A stretch of DNA of 64,000 bases from assembly GCF_000430505.1 (NCBI RefSeq), contig NZ_KE387153.1, positions 449,200-513,199 on the forward strand, in the 5' to 3' direction. This stretch comes from Eisenibacter elegans DSM 3317 (GTDB taxonomy: Bacteria; Bacteroidota; Bacteroidia; Cytophagales; Microscillaceae). The notes under the pieces are model-generated. The model was not told the DNA's origin. It saw only the letters and a list, made by a program, of their open reading frames with translations, and searched no databases. Shown piece by piece: positions 53,604 to 61,983 of this stretch. Each line of letters starts with the position of its first letter. Positions within the stretch are counted from its first letter, which is position 1. The translations under genes were made by a program, and so were the position numbers.

Positions 53604-54385
53604 TATTCTGTCTCCTGAAATAAGGTTAAGGGTCTTAACCCTATTAACTCACTTTGTTTTTTATTACGTTCAATTCTAAGTTCCGCCATTTCACAATAAT
53701 CAGGTGATAACTCAATACCGATATAATTTCTTTTATGTCCCATTGCAACAACTGCGGTTGTTCCACTTCCCATAAAAGGGTCTAAAATGATTTGAGCTGT
53801 TGTAGATGAAATTATCCTGTCAATTAGGGCAACCGGAAAAGGTGCGGGGTGTTCATTTTTCATCTCTTGCGTAAACTCCCAAACATCGCCATAAGCATTA
53901 GCCTTTGGTGCAAGTTTGAAATTGCGTTTTGGTATGAGATATATGACTTCATAAGTTGGTAAAAAGTAACCCGGGTTAAAATTTATACCGCCTTTGCGTT
54001 TCCAAATTATGATTTGCCTGACGGGTAAATCTCTAATTATGTCTTGTCTGTCTTGAAGTAAACCGTCCTGAACTCTCCACTTATGGTTGTAAAAAATTGC
54101 TCCGTCATCTTTTATTAGTCGAAACATTTCTTTTAAACAGTTGTGTTGCCACTCTGCATATTCTTCGTGTGGCATATTGTCGTCATAATGACTATAACCG
54201 TTTACTAACGCTGCACCTGCCCACTTTCCACCACGTCCGTCTTTCATTCCGTTTCCGGTCGAATTTTTCAAGTTGTAAGGGGGCGAAGTAACCACTAAGT
54301 CCAAGCACTTGTCGGGCATTTCACGCATAACAGTCAAGCTGTCACCATTGATAATTTTATTGATGTATTTTTCTTCAAAAGTCAT
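53603..54385 (-). CDS. DNA methyltransferase, probable N4-cytosine type
   Basis: This 260-residue beta-class methyltransferase has the catalytic motif IV as TSPPYN near residue 33-38, typical of m4C enzymes, and the SAM motif I as DPFMGSGTTAVVAMGHKRNY near the C-terminus, followed by GIELSPDYCEMA. The reading frame is intact. It should methylate and protect the site cut by its partner, the MvaI/BcnI-family nuclease downstream; MvaI-type systems use m4C methylases, which agrees. The partner is now broken, so this enzyme would be a solitary methylase. It overlaps the nuclease by 1 bp. Confidence 0.85.
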   Translation of the reverse strand: MTFEEKYINKIINGDSLTVMREMPDKCLDLVVTSPPYNLKNSTGNGMKDGRGGKWAGAALVNGYSHYDDNMPHEEYAEWQHNCLKEMFRLIKDDGAIFYNHKWRVQDGLLQDRQDIIRDLPVRQIIIWKRKGGINFNPGYFLPTYEVIYLIPKRNFKLAPKANAYGDVWEFTQEMKNEHPAPFPVALIDRIISSTTAQIILDPFMGSGTTAVVAMGHKRNYIGIELSPDYCEMAELRIERNKKQSELIGLRPLTLFQETE

Positions 54386-54467
54386 TTGTCTTTGAGTATT
54401 ATTTGTCAGCGTTCAAATTTACGATTTTAATTCACTGTCTGTTAGTTTGCAGTCTGTTTTTAGCCTT

Positions 54468-54478
54468 GCCGGTAACGG
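54468..54478 (-). repeat. Cassette-start half-site (GTTACCGGC type)
   Basis: On the minus strand CCGTTACCGGCAAGG lies between element B and the methyltransferase gene. It is the complement of the GCCGGTAACAGCGG end found at the other side of the restriction-modification segment (about 52.79 kb). So the R-M segment begins and ends with complementary cores, as integron cassettes do. Confidence 0.5.
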
Positions 54479-54810
54479 CAGTCTGTCCAAAAACCAACTC
54501 TTGTGAAGATAGCAAAAAGCCAAGAAAAATCCATAGCTTAGGGAATGAAATTTATACTCTGTAAAAACAGGGTTACTTACAGCCTTACTGCTCCCCTTGA
54601 GGAGCTGGTATCTCCTGACAGTGTGGTGCGGCGCATAGACCTTTTTGTAGAAAGTTTAGACTTAGCTCCTTTGGGCTTTTGTGGCTAAATTTAAGCCACT
54701 TATAGGAAAGAAATTTTGTGTTTTTCAAAGTATTCACACCCAATATGCGTCTCGCTACGGGCTTGTATCGCCTTGGCACAGCGTGTTTTAATGAGTTTTT
54801 AGACAGATTG
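54479..54810 (+). mobile_element. Inverted-repeat element B (IS1182-related MITE)
   Basis: The left end CAGTCTGTCCAAAAACC and the right end (reverse complement CAATCTGTCTAAAAACTC) match those of elements A and C. The 332-bp element contains a 47-codon transposase N-terminal fragment. Most of it is the same as element C, with scattered base changes. Flanks are ACGG at the left and ACGT at the right. It lies between the R-M segment and the csx20 end of the CRISPR operon. Confidence 0.8.
54545..54688 (+). pseudogene. IS1182-like transposase N-terminal fragment (in element B)
   Basis: The ATG at 54545 begins MKFILCKNRVTYSLTAPLEE and continues to VVRRIDLFVESLDLAPLGF before a stop at 54686-54688. 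This matches the first about 45 residues of IS1182-type transposases. The fragment is intact in length in both B and C, suggesting that the non-autonomous element was made by an internal deletion. Confidence 0.55.
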
Positions 54811-54827
54811 ACGTTGCATGCAACGTC
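54810..54827. repeat. 18-bp perfect palindrome at the right end of element B
   Basis: GACGTTGCATGCAACGTC reads the same on both strands, immediately at the right boundary of element B. Similar GTTGCATGCAAC palindromes occur as dispersed repeats in other bacterial genomes. Whether it served as an insertion target or is part of a cassette end is not known. Confidence 0.6.
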
Positions 54828-54877
54828 CGTACACTTCAATTCCTGAATGGTGCGATTAAAAGCAACTATGGGTCAAT

Positions 54878-55270
54878 CTAATCAATTTTTTCATAAATCC
54901 GAAATCTTTGGTGTACAAAGAATCGCTCTGTATGTACTGAGCCGTCAGGCAAAATACGTTCTTGTACATTGCGTTTGGTAGTGCTGTAGAGTGGTATAAG
55001 TTGGGCTTGCCAAGCGTATTGCACCATTAGGTAGGTAGCCCCAAAATCACCTTGTATGAGTATTAAGTCGCCTTTTTGACAATTTTGCTTGAGCCAATCG
55101 TACAAAGTTTGCAGATGTTTATGTAAACATGGTAATTCAGGAGGGATATTGCTCCAAAGTGCTTGTAAATCTTCGGGTAAAGCTACAAAGTTCTTCACCT
55201 GCCAGTTTTCTTGGGCATCTTGTATTTGCTCAGGGGTGAGGTTGTGAGAAAACAGAAGGTAGAGGTTCAT
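54878..55270 (-). CDS. csx20: CRISPR-associated protein Csx20
   Basis: This 130-residue protein matches Csx20: LYLLFSHNLTPEQIQDAQ, a LPEDLQALWSNIPPE block, the GDLILIQGDFGATYLMVQYA segment and VQERILPDGSVHTERFF. Csx20 accompanies type III CRISPR operons and has been proposed to be a ring nuclease that degrades cyclic oligoadenylate and switches off the response. The start overlaps the csx1 stop by 4 bp, so it is translationally coupled and is the last gene of the operon. The evidence is sequence pattern; no catalytic residues are claimed. Confidence 0.78.
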   Translation of the reverse strand: MNLYLLFSHNLTPEQIQDAQENWQVKNFVALPEDLQALWSNIPPELPCLHKHLQTLYDWLKQNCQKGDLILIQGDFGATYLMVQYAWQAQLIPLYSTTKRNVQERILPDGSVHTERFFVHQRFRIYEKID

Positions 55271-56493
55271 GGGTTTAATAGTATTTTTTTGAGCTTTTCT
55301 AAATGATCTTGCAAATTAGTAATATCATTTTCTTTATTGGCGGAACTACTTGGAATTGCGTGAGCTATCTTTTTACGAATATTATTGGCCGGCCTATAAA
55401 TATCTAAAAGACTTGCAAATCTATCTTTTTTGTGTATTTTATCCTTTGCTGTCTTTCTGCTCGTTTCATCATTGACATCAATATTTTCACATTCACATAC
55501 ATACGAAATAATAGCTTCTACTAAGTTGATATAGGCAAAACCGTAATTAGCATTCTGAAAGTGCCACTCAGCCAAAGCCAACTGCTTTTGAGAAAGCGTA
55601 TTTTTATTTCTGAAATGCTTGGTAAATTTTTCTAAGGTGGGCTTGATAACCAATTGTGCAGGTGTGCTTAATGCTTCTACATATTGTTGTATGGAAGTAA
55701 GCTGATTGACCTGAGAAGCAATCTCATTAATGTAGTTGAGTTGTAAAAAATTAGAAAACTCAGAAAGTTTTCTCTTCACTTGCTCGTTTTCAATTAGTGG
55801 AAGCATTTCGTAGCTAATCCCATACTTACTGAATTGCTGGCCAGCTTTGAGCCATTGGCTCATTTCTACAATGGGTTGCAGGTTTACTACTTGGGCTATT
55901 CCATCAGTTTCTCCCATTACATCTAACATTCCATAATAAATACCTCTTATGTTAATTTTCTTTCCAATAACATCTTGCAAATAAAAAACAGACATCAGAG
56001 CAAACATTGGTAATGAGCGGAATGCGTGTGTAATATCCAAAAAAATCTCATCACCATCTTCTAAATGCTGAAAAACAGCATTGAATATTTGAAAGTTTTG
56101 CCAAAGTTCTTGTTCACTAAGTCCATAACGAAGCAGGAAAATTTTCGATGTGTTTGGTAAAGCCTCTTCTAATTTTTTAAGTAGCTCTTTTGCTTCATCA
56201 ACATCTGTATCTTTATTTGCTTTTTGTGCAGATTCCCCTAATTGCACCCAATAGTTTTCATCTATTTTTTCTCTTTCCAAAAATGTATTGTACACTTCTT
56301 CCCACATGGATTTCACCGTTCCCAACAAGTATAAGTTGTCTGCTTTTAAGTGCTCAAAAAGAGCTTTTGCTACAAAGGAAGTTGCATATCGTTGATTTTC
56401 AATTTGGTAATTAGCTTTTTTGTAAATCCTTTGGGCGTTGTTGTTTTTGTCTAGTTGCCCTGTACCAATAAAACTAATCAGTAGCTTTGCCAT
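55267..56493 (-). CDS. csx1: CARF-HEPN ribonuclease Csx1-like (TIGR02221)
   Basis: This 408-residue protein has an N-terminal CARF domain (about residues 1-190) with the DITHAFRSLPMFALMSVFYL phrase of the TIGR02221/Csx1 family and the start AKLLISFIGTG. The C-terminal HEPN domain carries RKKIAH, an Rx4H active site at about R373 and H378. It should be activated by cyclic oligoadenylate made by Cas10, then cut RNA nonspecifically. It is placed between csm5 and csx20 in the same operon, starting 6 bp after csm5 ends. Confidence 0.85.
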   Translation of the reverse strand: MAKLLISFIGTGQLDKNNNAQRIYKKANYQIENQRYATSFVAKALFEHLKADNLYLLGTVKSMWEEVYNTFLEREKIDENYWVQLGESAQKANKDTDVDEAKELLKKLEEALPNTSKIFLLRYGLSEQELWQNFQIFNAVFQHLEDGDEIFLDITHAFRSLPMFALMSVFYLQDVIGKKINIRGIYYGMLDVMGETDGIAQVVNLQPIVEMSQWLKAGQQFSKYGISYEMLPLIENEQVKRKLSEFSNFLQLNYINEIASQVNQLTSIQQYVEALSTPAQLVIKPTLEKFTKHFRNKNTLSQKQLALAEWHFQNANYGFAYINLVEAIISYVCECENIDVNDETSRKTAKDKIHKKDRFASLLDIYRPANNIRKKIAHAIPSSSANKENDITNLQDHLEKLKKILLNP

Positions 56494-56499
56494 AACGTT

Positions 56500-57876
56500 C
56501 TAATTTTTAAATTTACTGAAAGAAACATCTAATATTTTACCTTTATTGTTGATTTGGGCGATACGACAAATGAGTATGGTTCCCACGGGGATTTCGCTAT
56601 TGTAACCACGCAAAGCAAAAACAGGCTCTGTGTCTTTCGAAAGCATTAGTTTTACTTCATTGGGTTTGCCCGATTTTACTACTACAGCGTCTATCTCCAA
56701 ACCTTGTTTAAGCTTTGTACCCTCTTTCAAATATTCTGCAACGACTTCTTTGGGGGTAGGTGCTGCTGGTTTCTGCCATTTTTCTAAAACGACTTCCTCT
56801 TTATCAATCGTCCGCTCGCTTATCTGCACCCAGCCCCAAGGTGTCATCGTATCAGCATCTACAACTTTGGTAATAGGAAAGGTACTTGCATCGACCTTTT
56901 TGGCACTTGGAAGATACTCCTTTACATTTACAAATTTCCGAAACACATCAGGTCCTTTTTTCTTGAAAATAGCCAAACCTACCGACTGAAAGAAATAGCC
57001 TTTGCCCGAACCTATTTTGAAAAGATGCTCGCTGCCTTTCGGTTTGTCTGCTATTTCTGTATAAAAATTGAGTAATTTTTCATTTGTGTTTTTATATTCT
57101 TTCAGAAGTTCTACATCTCTTTGGTTCGCATCTTGGCTGTACTTGGACAAGGCTTGCAGTAAAGTTTCAAGCGATATTTTTTCGGAGCGATATTCAGCTT
57201 CAAATTTAATATGAGGCTGGATAGCCTCTACAAATTGAGGAGTACCACTTTGTTTTTTGCTGTCTTTCAGATGGAAGCGAATGGTTTTATAAACTTTTAC
57301 AGCTTCCGAAAGTAAAGGAGGGCTATCGCTGAGTGCCATTTCATAGCTTTCATATTGTTTACTGAGATTTTCATTTATTTTATATTTTTCTTCTTTTTTT
57401 GCATACAATTTTCCACAAATTTCATCTATCCATTTTTCACCTTTTGGATCATTCATGAGCCAGCAATATAACAAAGCCCCTTTGAAAGCTCCTTTTAGTG
57501 AACTGCCGGGGATATAGGGTTGAAAATGAGGGTTTTTGATAATTTCTGCAACATGTATTTTCCTTTTTACATTTACAGAAGCTCCTTTAGGAACGCGTCG
57601 CAAGCTATACTGCTTAAAATCAATTTTTAGACGGTTTTTGAGAAAGTCTTTGAGTTCAAAAGGCTTGCTGTTGCTGTCTGTACCCATAGCCACGCCCGAT
57701 ACATACTCTTCTATGAGGTTGTCCATATCAGGGCTTTGCAGAAAAGCCTCTTTAATTCGCTCTTGGCACAAAAAATACATCCAGTCCTCATCTACGACAA
57801 AATCGCTGTAAGGTGAAAATCGCTCGCCTGTGCTTATGGAAACGGGGCTAACTGTATAAAAATAGAGCTTCGGCAT
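56500..57876 (-). CDS. csm5: Csm5, RAMP subunit with C-terminal extension
   Basis: This 458-residue RAMP protein (Cas7 family) has the early LYFYTVSPVSISTGERFSPY segment and the glycine-rich loop FQPYIPGSSLKGAFKGALLY near residue 118-137, which identifies Csm5. It caps the crRNA 3' end in type III-A complexes. The last about 75 residues (LKQGLEIDAVVVKSGKPNE through GTILICRIAQINNKGKILD) form a beta-rich, OB/S1-like extension not typical of short Csm5 proteins. It follows csm4 with a 33-bp gap. Confidence 0.8.
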   Translation of the reverse strand: MPKLYFYTVSPVSISTGERFSPYSDFVVDEDWMYFLCQERIKEAFLQSPDMDNLIEEYVSGVAMGTDSNSKPFELKDFLKNRLKIDFKQYSLRRVPKGASVNVKRKIHVAEIIKNPHFQPYIPGSSLKGAFKGALLYCWLMNDPKGEKWIDEICGKLYAKKEEKYKINENLSKQYESYEMALSDSPPLLSEAVKVYKTIRFHLKDSKKQSGTPQFVEAIQPHIKFEAEYRSEKISLETLLQALSKYSQDANQRDVELLKEYKNTNEKLLNFYTEIADKPKGSEHLFKIGSGKGYFFQSVGLAIFKKKGPDVFRKFVNVKEYLPSAKKVDASTFPITKVVDADTMTPWGWVQISERTIDKEEVVLEKWQKPAAPTPKEVVAEYLKEGTKLKQGLEIDAVVVKSGKPNEVKLMLSKDTEPVFALRGYNSEIPVGTILICRIAQINNKGKILDVSFSKFKN

Positions 57877-57909
57877 ATTTGTAATCCTTAGGAATTGTTG
57901 ATAGACTCT

Positions 57910-58959
57910 TTAGATTTTATAAAATCCGAGGGGCTGCATCGTATAAACTGAATATTTTGAGGGCAAAGCAATGGAAAAAGCCAAGCCATTGCGAAGACGT
58001 ATGCCATCGGAGGCTTGGTGATGTAAATGTACAATTTGCCCTTGTAAGCCTTGATGAATAGCTCCTTCTAAAACCGCCTGCACTACTTTGAGGCGATAAT
58101 TTTCAGCAAGAAACATTCCCCCTCGCAGCTTGGTTTGGTATAAGTGCAAACTTGCTTTTTCTTCCTCTTTTGGAAATATAAGGCTCAGAGCTACTTCTTG
58201 CGAAGCTTTTTGCAAGAACAATTCGGGTAAGTCCTTATATTTGGTCAAGCTTTCCATTTGTCCTGCTCCTGTGCTACGCTCTCCGCCAATGCCTGTTTTG
58301 ATAAGCGACTCCCAAACCTTCCAAAAAAGATTTTCATCTTCCGAAGGTAAATTCGTTTGACAAAGGAAATACCAGTGTACCGAAAAGTAATCGTTGCCCA
58401 AAAGAAACAAATCTGTTTGGCTGTATAAATTGCCTTCTACTTCTTGAGTATGCTTGCGTACTTTCAGGCTATCTTCTTTCTTGAATACCGACAAGCCTAT
58501 CAGTTCGTCCGCATGGTTGATTTCGCTTTGATGCACCACGAAACGCCCGTCAATGATACGGCATTTGTTTGCATCAAACCATTCGTTGGGCAAAAGTTGT
58601 TCTTGCCAGACTTTCCAAGAAAGAAATTGTATTTTTTTGAATTTCTTATGGTCTAAATCTTCCTGATGAAAAAGGTTGAGGCTGACAGGCTTGGGCAAAA
58701 AGAAAATTTTTTGCTTAGAAGAAGTATGTTCTAAGCAATGAAAAGCCGATGAAATGCCGATTTGCTGTTTTGTGAAATACTCAACAAAAACTTCTACCTT
58801 AGAAGGCTCTATCACACTGAGTTGGCTGATGAAAGCCGAAAATAGAAGGTCTGAGTGTATATATACACTGGTATCTGTCAGGGTATTGCTTCGGATTTCG
58901 GTAGTTTCTCCGAAATGAAAACGGCTATTTTTTTCACAGTGTAGAATAACTGCTTGCAT
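57910..58959 (-). CDS. csm4: Csm4, Cas5-like subunit
   Basis: This 349-residue protein lies in the position of csm4, between csm3 and csm5. Csm4 belongs to the Cas5 group and binds the 5' end (the 8-nt repeat tag) of the crRNA and Cas10. Sequence marks include LHSDLLFSAFISQLS-type text (here YIHSDLLFSAFISQLSVIEP), GIGGERSTGAGQMESL near the RAMP glycine-rich loop, and a last segment ending PSKYSVYTMQPLGFYKI. Family assignment rests on these plus the gene order; the start ATG lies 9 bp after the csm3 stop. Confidence 0.8.
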   Translation of the reverse strand: MQAVILHCEKNSRFHFGETTEIRSNTLTDTSVYIHSDLLFSAFISQLSVIEPSKVEVFVEYFTKQQIGISSAFHCLEHTSSKQKIFFLPKPVSLNLFHQEDLDHKKFKKIQFLSWKVWQEQLLPNEWFDANKCRIIDGRFVVHQSEINHADELIGLSVFKKEDSLKVRKHTQEVEGNLYSQTDLFLLGNDYFSVHWYFLCQTNLPSEDENLFWKVWESLIKTGIGGERSTGAGQMESLTKYKDLPELFLQKASQEVALSLIFPKEEEKASLHLYQTKLRGGMFLAENYRLKVVQAVLEGAIHQGLQGQIVHLHHQASDGIRLRNGLAFSIALPSKYSVYTMQPLGFYKI

Positions 58960-58968
58960 AAGCGATAT

Positions 58969-59598
58969 TTATGATTCCCATTTTATTTTTACTTTGCCGT
59001 AGCCGCGTGTGCCGCTGCCACCGAGGTAATCGTTTTCTAATAATGCAAAGCCTTCTTTCAGTTTTGCCTCAAACTCATCAGAATTATCAGTATCGTATTT
59101 GTCCAAAATAATTTCGAAATGAAAGACCGCTCCCGCAGGTACTCGCTCAATGGTGCGTGGATGTTCGGCTTTTCCAGTTTTACGGTTAATTTTGTTCTCT
59201 GTTTTTACTTCACTAAAATCGGTTTCTAATTTGACTTCTTTTTCAGGGAAATCTTGTTTGAATTTTTCGACATCTAAGTAGGCATCACGAAAAATCAGAC
59301 GTGTGATTTCTTGGGCTTTTTTTTGTTCTTTTACCTCAATTCCACCAAACATTTTGCGAAGTACATCGCTATCATCTTTTACGTCGGGAGAGCCTTCTTT
59401 TTTGGCAAGTAGTGTGCGTATCTTCCCTTTGAGCGAGCTACCGGGAATATAAGGCACTCCTTTGGGCGTTTTGATAACGGGCAAGTCCAAGCCGCCAATA
59501 TCTAAGGCTGTTTTGGCACCGCCAATGTGCATACCAGTTTCGAGGGTAATAGTACCCTTTAGCACAATTTTGTCTAAAAATTTCATATTATGAGCCAT
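58969..59598 (-). CDS. csm3: Csm3, backbone RAMP with target-RNA cleavage site
   Basis: This 209-residue protein is the Cas7-like backbone. It starts with LKGTITLETGMHIGGAKTAL and then DIGGLDLPVIKTPKGVPYIP; the conserved catalytic Asp is D38 (or D33 in the same loop). GSSLKGKIRTLLAKK follows as the glycine-rich loop, and the last part is YLGGSGTRGYGKVK. The catalytic Asp appears intact, so the complex should cut target RNA at 6-nt intervals. The start is ATG 59598 (MAHNMKF), with a second ATG four codons in. Confidence 0.87.
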   Translation of the reverse strand: MAHNMKFLDKIVLKGTITLETGMHIGGAKTALDIGGLDLPVIKTPKGVPYIPGSSLKGKIRTLLAKKEGSPDVKDDSDVLRKMFGGIEVKEQKKAQEITRLIFRDAYLDVEKFKQDFPEKEVKLETDFSEVKTENKINRKTGKAEHPRTIERVPAGAVFHFEIILDKYDTDNSDEFEAKLKEGFALLENDYLGGSGTRGYGKVKIKWES

Positions 59599-59618
59599 TT
59601 TATTGTTAAGCAGTGAAT

Positions 59619-60071
59619 TTATTTGCTACCGTAAAACTTATGATATGCTACGATTGCCTCCATAAAGTCTTTGAAGTTTTCGAGGGTAGTTTCATCTTTT
59701 ACCTCTTTGATAAGACTATCCAGAAAAGCTACAAAGGTTTTCGCTTTTATATTATCAAGCCTACCAGCAATATACGCCAGATTGGGGCGAATGAGCTTGA
59801 GCGAGGCCACATCTTTGGCTTTTTTTATTTCTTGGAAAATATTGCGAAGCTGGTGGGTAGAAACATCTTTGCCATATTCTTCTACAAAATCTTCTGTTTT
59901 CTCAAAAATCGCATCTATTTTATCGCTCTGCTTAAATTTTAGCAGTTCGGATTTCAAGCCGTTTTTAAAAAAGTTATCGGCTTCTTGGGCAAGCTCGGCA
60001 AAGGTTTTTGTTCTGAAATCTCCTTTTGGATTGCTATTGCTATCTTTTTGATGATTTTTCTCTCCTTTCAT
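59619..60071 (-). CDS. csm2: Csm2, small subunit (Cas11)
   Basis: This 150-residue all-helical protein is in the normal position between cas10 and csm3. It has a Lys/Asn-rich flexible start, then helices with TKTFAELAQEADNFF and LRNIFQEIKKAKDVASLKLI, RPNLAYIAGRLDN and a C-terminal FKDFMEAIVAYHKFYG, matching Csm2/Cas11. It forms the belly filament along the target RNA. It begins 18 bp downstream of cas10. Confidence 0.85.
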   Translation of the reverse strand: MKGEKNHQKDSNSNPKGDFRTKTFAELAQEADNFFKNGLKSELLKFKQSDKIDAIFEKTEDFVEEYGKDVSTHQLRNIFQEIKKAKDVASLKLIRPNLAYIAGRLDNIKAKTFVAFLDSLIKEVKDETTLENFKDFMEAIVAYHKFYGSK

Positions 60072-60089
60072 ACGATTTTTTGTTTAAGA

Positions 60090-61508
60090 TTAAGAGTTTA
60101 TGCTTTCTTCTTGTTCTTTTGTTGATTTTGTGAATAATTCTGCCCAGCGTGCCGCTACGGGAAACACCATCGGGTTAAGGGCTTTTTCTTTTTTCATAAA
60201 AGTCTGTAAAAGAGCATCTTCATACTCTTTGAACAGCTTTTCCATACATTCTCTTACTTGGTTATCCCCAAAATTCCTCAAGTAATACTTCAAGCGATGT
60301 ACTTTGGGGAAGTTGAGCTTTCCGGTTTGGGCTTGTTCTTGGAGACGTGTAAAGCCGATTTCGCTCGATTTGATGCGGTGCAATACAGCTCTTGAAGCAT
60401 TGTGTTCTTCTATAAGTTTTTTAAGTTCTTTGGCTATTTCTTTGGCTTTTTGGTAGTCTTGCCAAGTGAGTACCTCGCCAAAAAGCGTAATTTTATTTTT
60501 TCCATGATTTTTTGCGAGTTCCAGAGCGTGTTCGGCTTCTTCGGCAAGGCGTACCATCGGGAAGTTGGCGGGCACAATTACCACACCTGCCGAAATGCTG
60601 AGATTGAGTTTCTTTTCAGTTTGGAATTCGTGGAATTCTTTTTGAATAGCACAGGCAACTTCCAATACTTTGTCCCATGCACCGATAAGGAAGCAGTCGT
60701 CGCCTCCGGCAAAAACAGGGTAGATGCTTGCCTCTTCAATATATAGTTTTAGGATTTGATACATTTCTTCCTCAAAAAATTGACTCAAATATTGAGAATT
60801 TTGCTCGTATTTTTCTCGCTTTTTGTTTCTGAAAAGCAGCCCGAGGTTGTCCACATCTATTTTGAGGGCGGCAAGTTTTTGGTCGCCTGTGGATTGCTGA
60901 ACGATTTCATCAAAATCTGTGATTCCTTGTTTTTTTACAGGAAGCTTGTTGAGGATTTTTTCTTCAAATTGAGAGGCATCGGAAGAAGTTTGAAAATAAA
61001 AGCCAGCCTTGCTAAAAGGACTTGGGGAATCTTTTTGCGTAGCTTGCCTGATTACAAAGCCCCTGCTTTTGATAAGTTCTTCTGTAAAGTCCTTCCAAAT
61101 ATCTTCTTTGAAAGGTCGATAAACATAGGCTTGTATGGCAAGAGGCTTCTGCAATTTGGCTTTGTTGGCTTCTTTGGCAATATGTTGCATGTCTGTTGTA
61201 AAATTACCTTCGGAGGCCAAATAAGCAATGATGGGAAAAATATTTTCTTGTTGAAAATCCTCCTGAAACTTCTGAATGGCTTCTTTTAGCACTTCTTCTG
61301 AAGTATCGGCGTAGAAAAACAGATTTCCTCCACCATTATAGACTACCTCGAGCGAGCCCAGTTTTTCTTCAAAAAACTTTTGGGCAATTTCTGTAATGGC
61401 CTGTACATATACCGAGCGGGCTTTGAGCTGCTTAGCAGCCCCCTTAGAGGGCACATCGAAAATAAAGGACTGGATGCCTGAAAGGTCTATTTTGATAAAA
61501 TATCGCAT
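60090..61508 (-). CDS. cas10: Cas10/Csm1 without an HD domain
   Basis: This 472-residue protein begins directly with the first palm region (FIKIDLSGIQSFIFDVPSKG), contains LKIDVDNLGLLF in the second palm near residue 215-226 and has the cyclase motif GGDD at 268-271 in VFAGGDDCFLIG. A helical D4-like C-terminus follows. The usual about 100-residue N-terminal HD nuclease is absent, as is a clear zinc finger, so DNA cutting is unlikely. The intact GGDD predicts synthesis of cyclic oligoadenylate. It is the first gene of the operon. Confidence 0.85.
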   Translation of the reverse strand: MRYFIKIDLSGIQSFIFDVPSKGAAKQLKARSVYVQAITEIAQKFFEEKLGSLEVVYNGGGNLFFYADTSEEVLKEAIQKFQEDFQQENIFPIIAYLASEGNFTTDMQHIAKEANKAKLQKPLAIQAYVYRPFKEDIWKDFTEELIKSRGFVIRQATQKDSPSPFSKAGFYFQTSSDASQFEEKILNKLPVKKQGITDFDEIVQQSTGDQKLAALKIDVDNLGLLFRNKKREKYEQNSQYLSQFFEEEMYQILKLYIEEASIYPVFAGGDDCFLIGAWDKVLEVACAIQKEFHEFQTEKKLNLSISAGVVIVPANFPMVRLAEEAEHALELAKNHGKNKITLFGEVLTWQDYQKAKEIAKELKKLIEEHNASRAVLHRIKSSEIGFTRLQEQAQTGKLNFPKVHRLKYYLRNFGDNQVRECMEKLFKEYEDALLQTFMKKEKALNPMVFPVAARWAELFTKSTKEQEESINS

Positions 61509-61641
61509 GATTTTTTAACTTTCATTGAAGTAATGCTTTTTTATTGAAGATTCCAAATTTTGAAGCAAGATTTCTTTAAGACTTGACAGCTTTTGGAGAA
61601 ACTTCTAAATGATAAGATTAAAATTGTATAGGTGGGGACGG

Positions 61642-61979
61642 CAGTCTGTCCAAAAACCAACTCTTGTGAAGATAGCAAAAAGCCAAGAAAAATCCATAGC
61701 TTAGGGAATGAAATTTATTATAGGTAAAAACAGGGTTACTTACAGCCTCACAGATCCGCTGGAAGCACTCATTTCGCCCGACAATGTGGTGCGGCGCATA
61801 GACCTTTTTGTAGAAAGTTTAGACTTAGCTCCTTTGGGCTTTTGTGGCTAATTTTAAACCACTTACAGCAAAGATATTTTGTGTTTTTCAAAGTATTCAC
61901 ACCCAACAGGTGTCTCGCTACGAGTACGAGCTTGTATCGCCTTGGTACAGCGTATTTTAATGAGTTTTTAGACAGATTG
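61642..61979 (+). mobile_element. Inverted-repeat element C (IS1182-related MITE)
   Basis: This 338-bp element has the same ends as B and the same internal order, including a 47-codon transposase fragment. It lies between the promoter side of the CRISPR operon and the cassette-like HEPN segment. Both flanks are ACGG, a 4-bp direct repeat at 61638-61641 and 61980-61983, which is the clearest target-duplication candidate of the three. About 100 bp separate it from the cas10 start. Nothing else is seen in 61509-61641. Confidence 0.8.
61708..61851 (+). pseudogene. IS1182-like transposase N-terminal fragment (in element C)
   Basis: The ATG at 61708 begins MKFIIGKNRVTYSLTDPLEA and reaches VVRRIDLFVESLDLAPLGF then a stop at 61849-61851, 47 codons. 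It differs from the element B fragment at only a few residues. It is a remnant, not a complete transposase. Confidence 0.55.
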
Positions 61980-61983
61980 ACGG

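Noticed and set aside
54545..54688. Small functional protein of 47 residues
   Set aside because: The frame is preserved in two copies, but it matches only the start of a transposase and lies in a MITE. It is treated as a remnant.
52475..61979. Composite transposon carrying CRISPR or R-M genes
   Set aside because: The bordering elements are small, non-autonomous and without a transposase. No outer duplication of a composite was found, so homologous exchange is the more likely mechanism.
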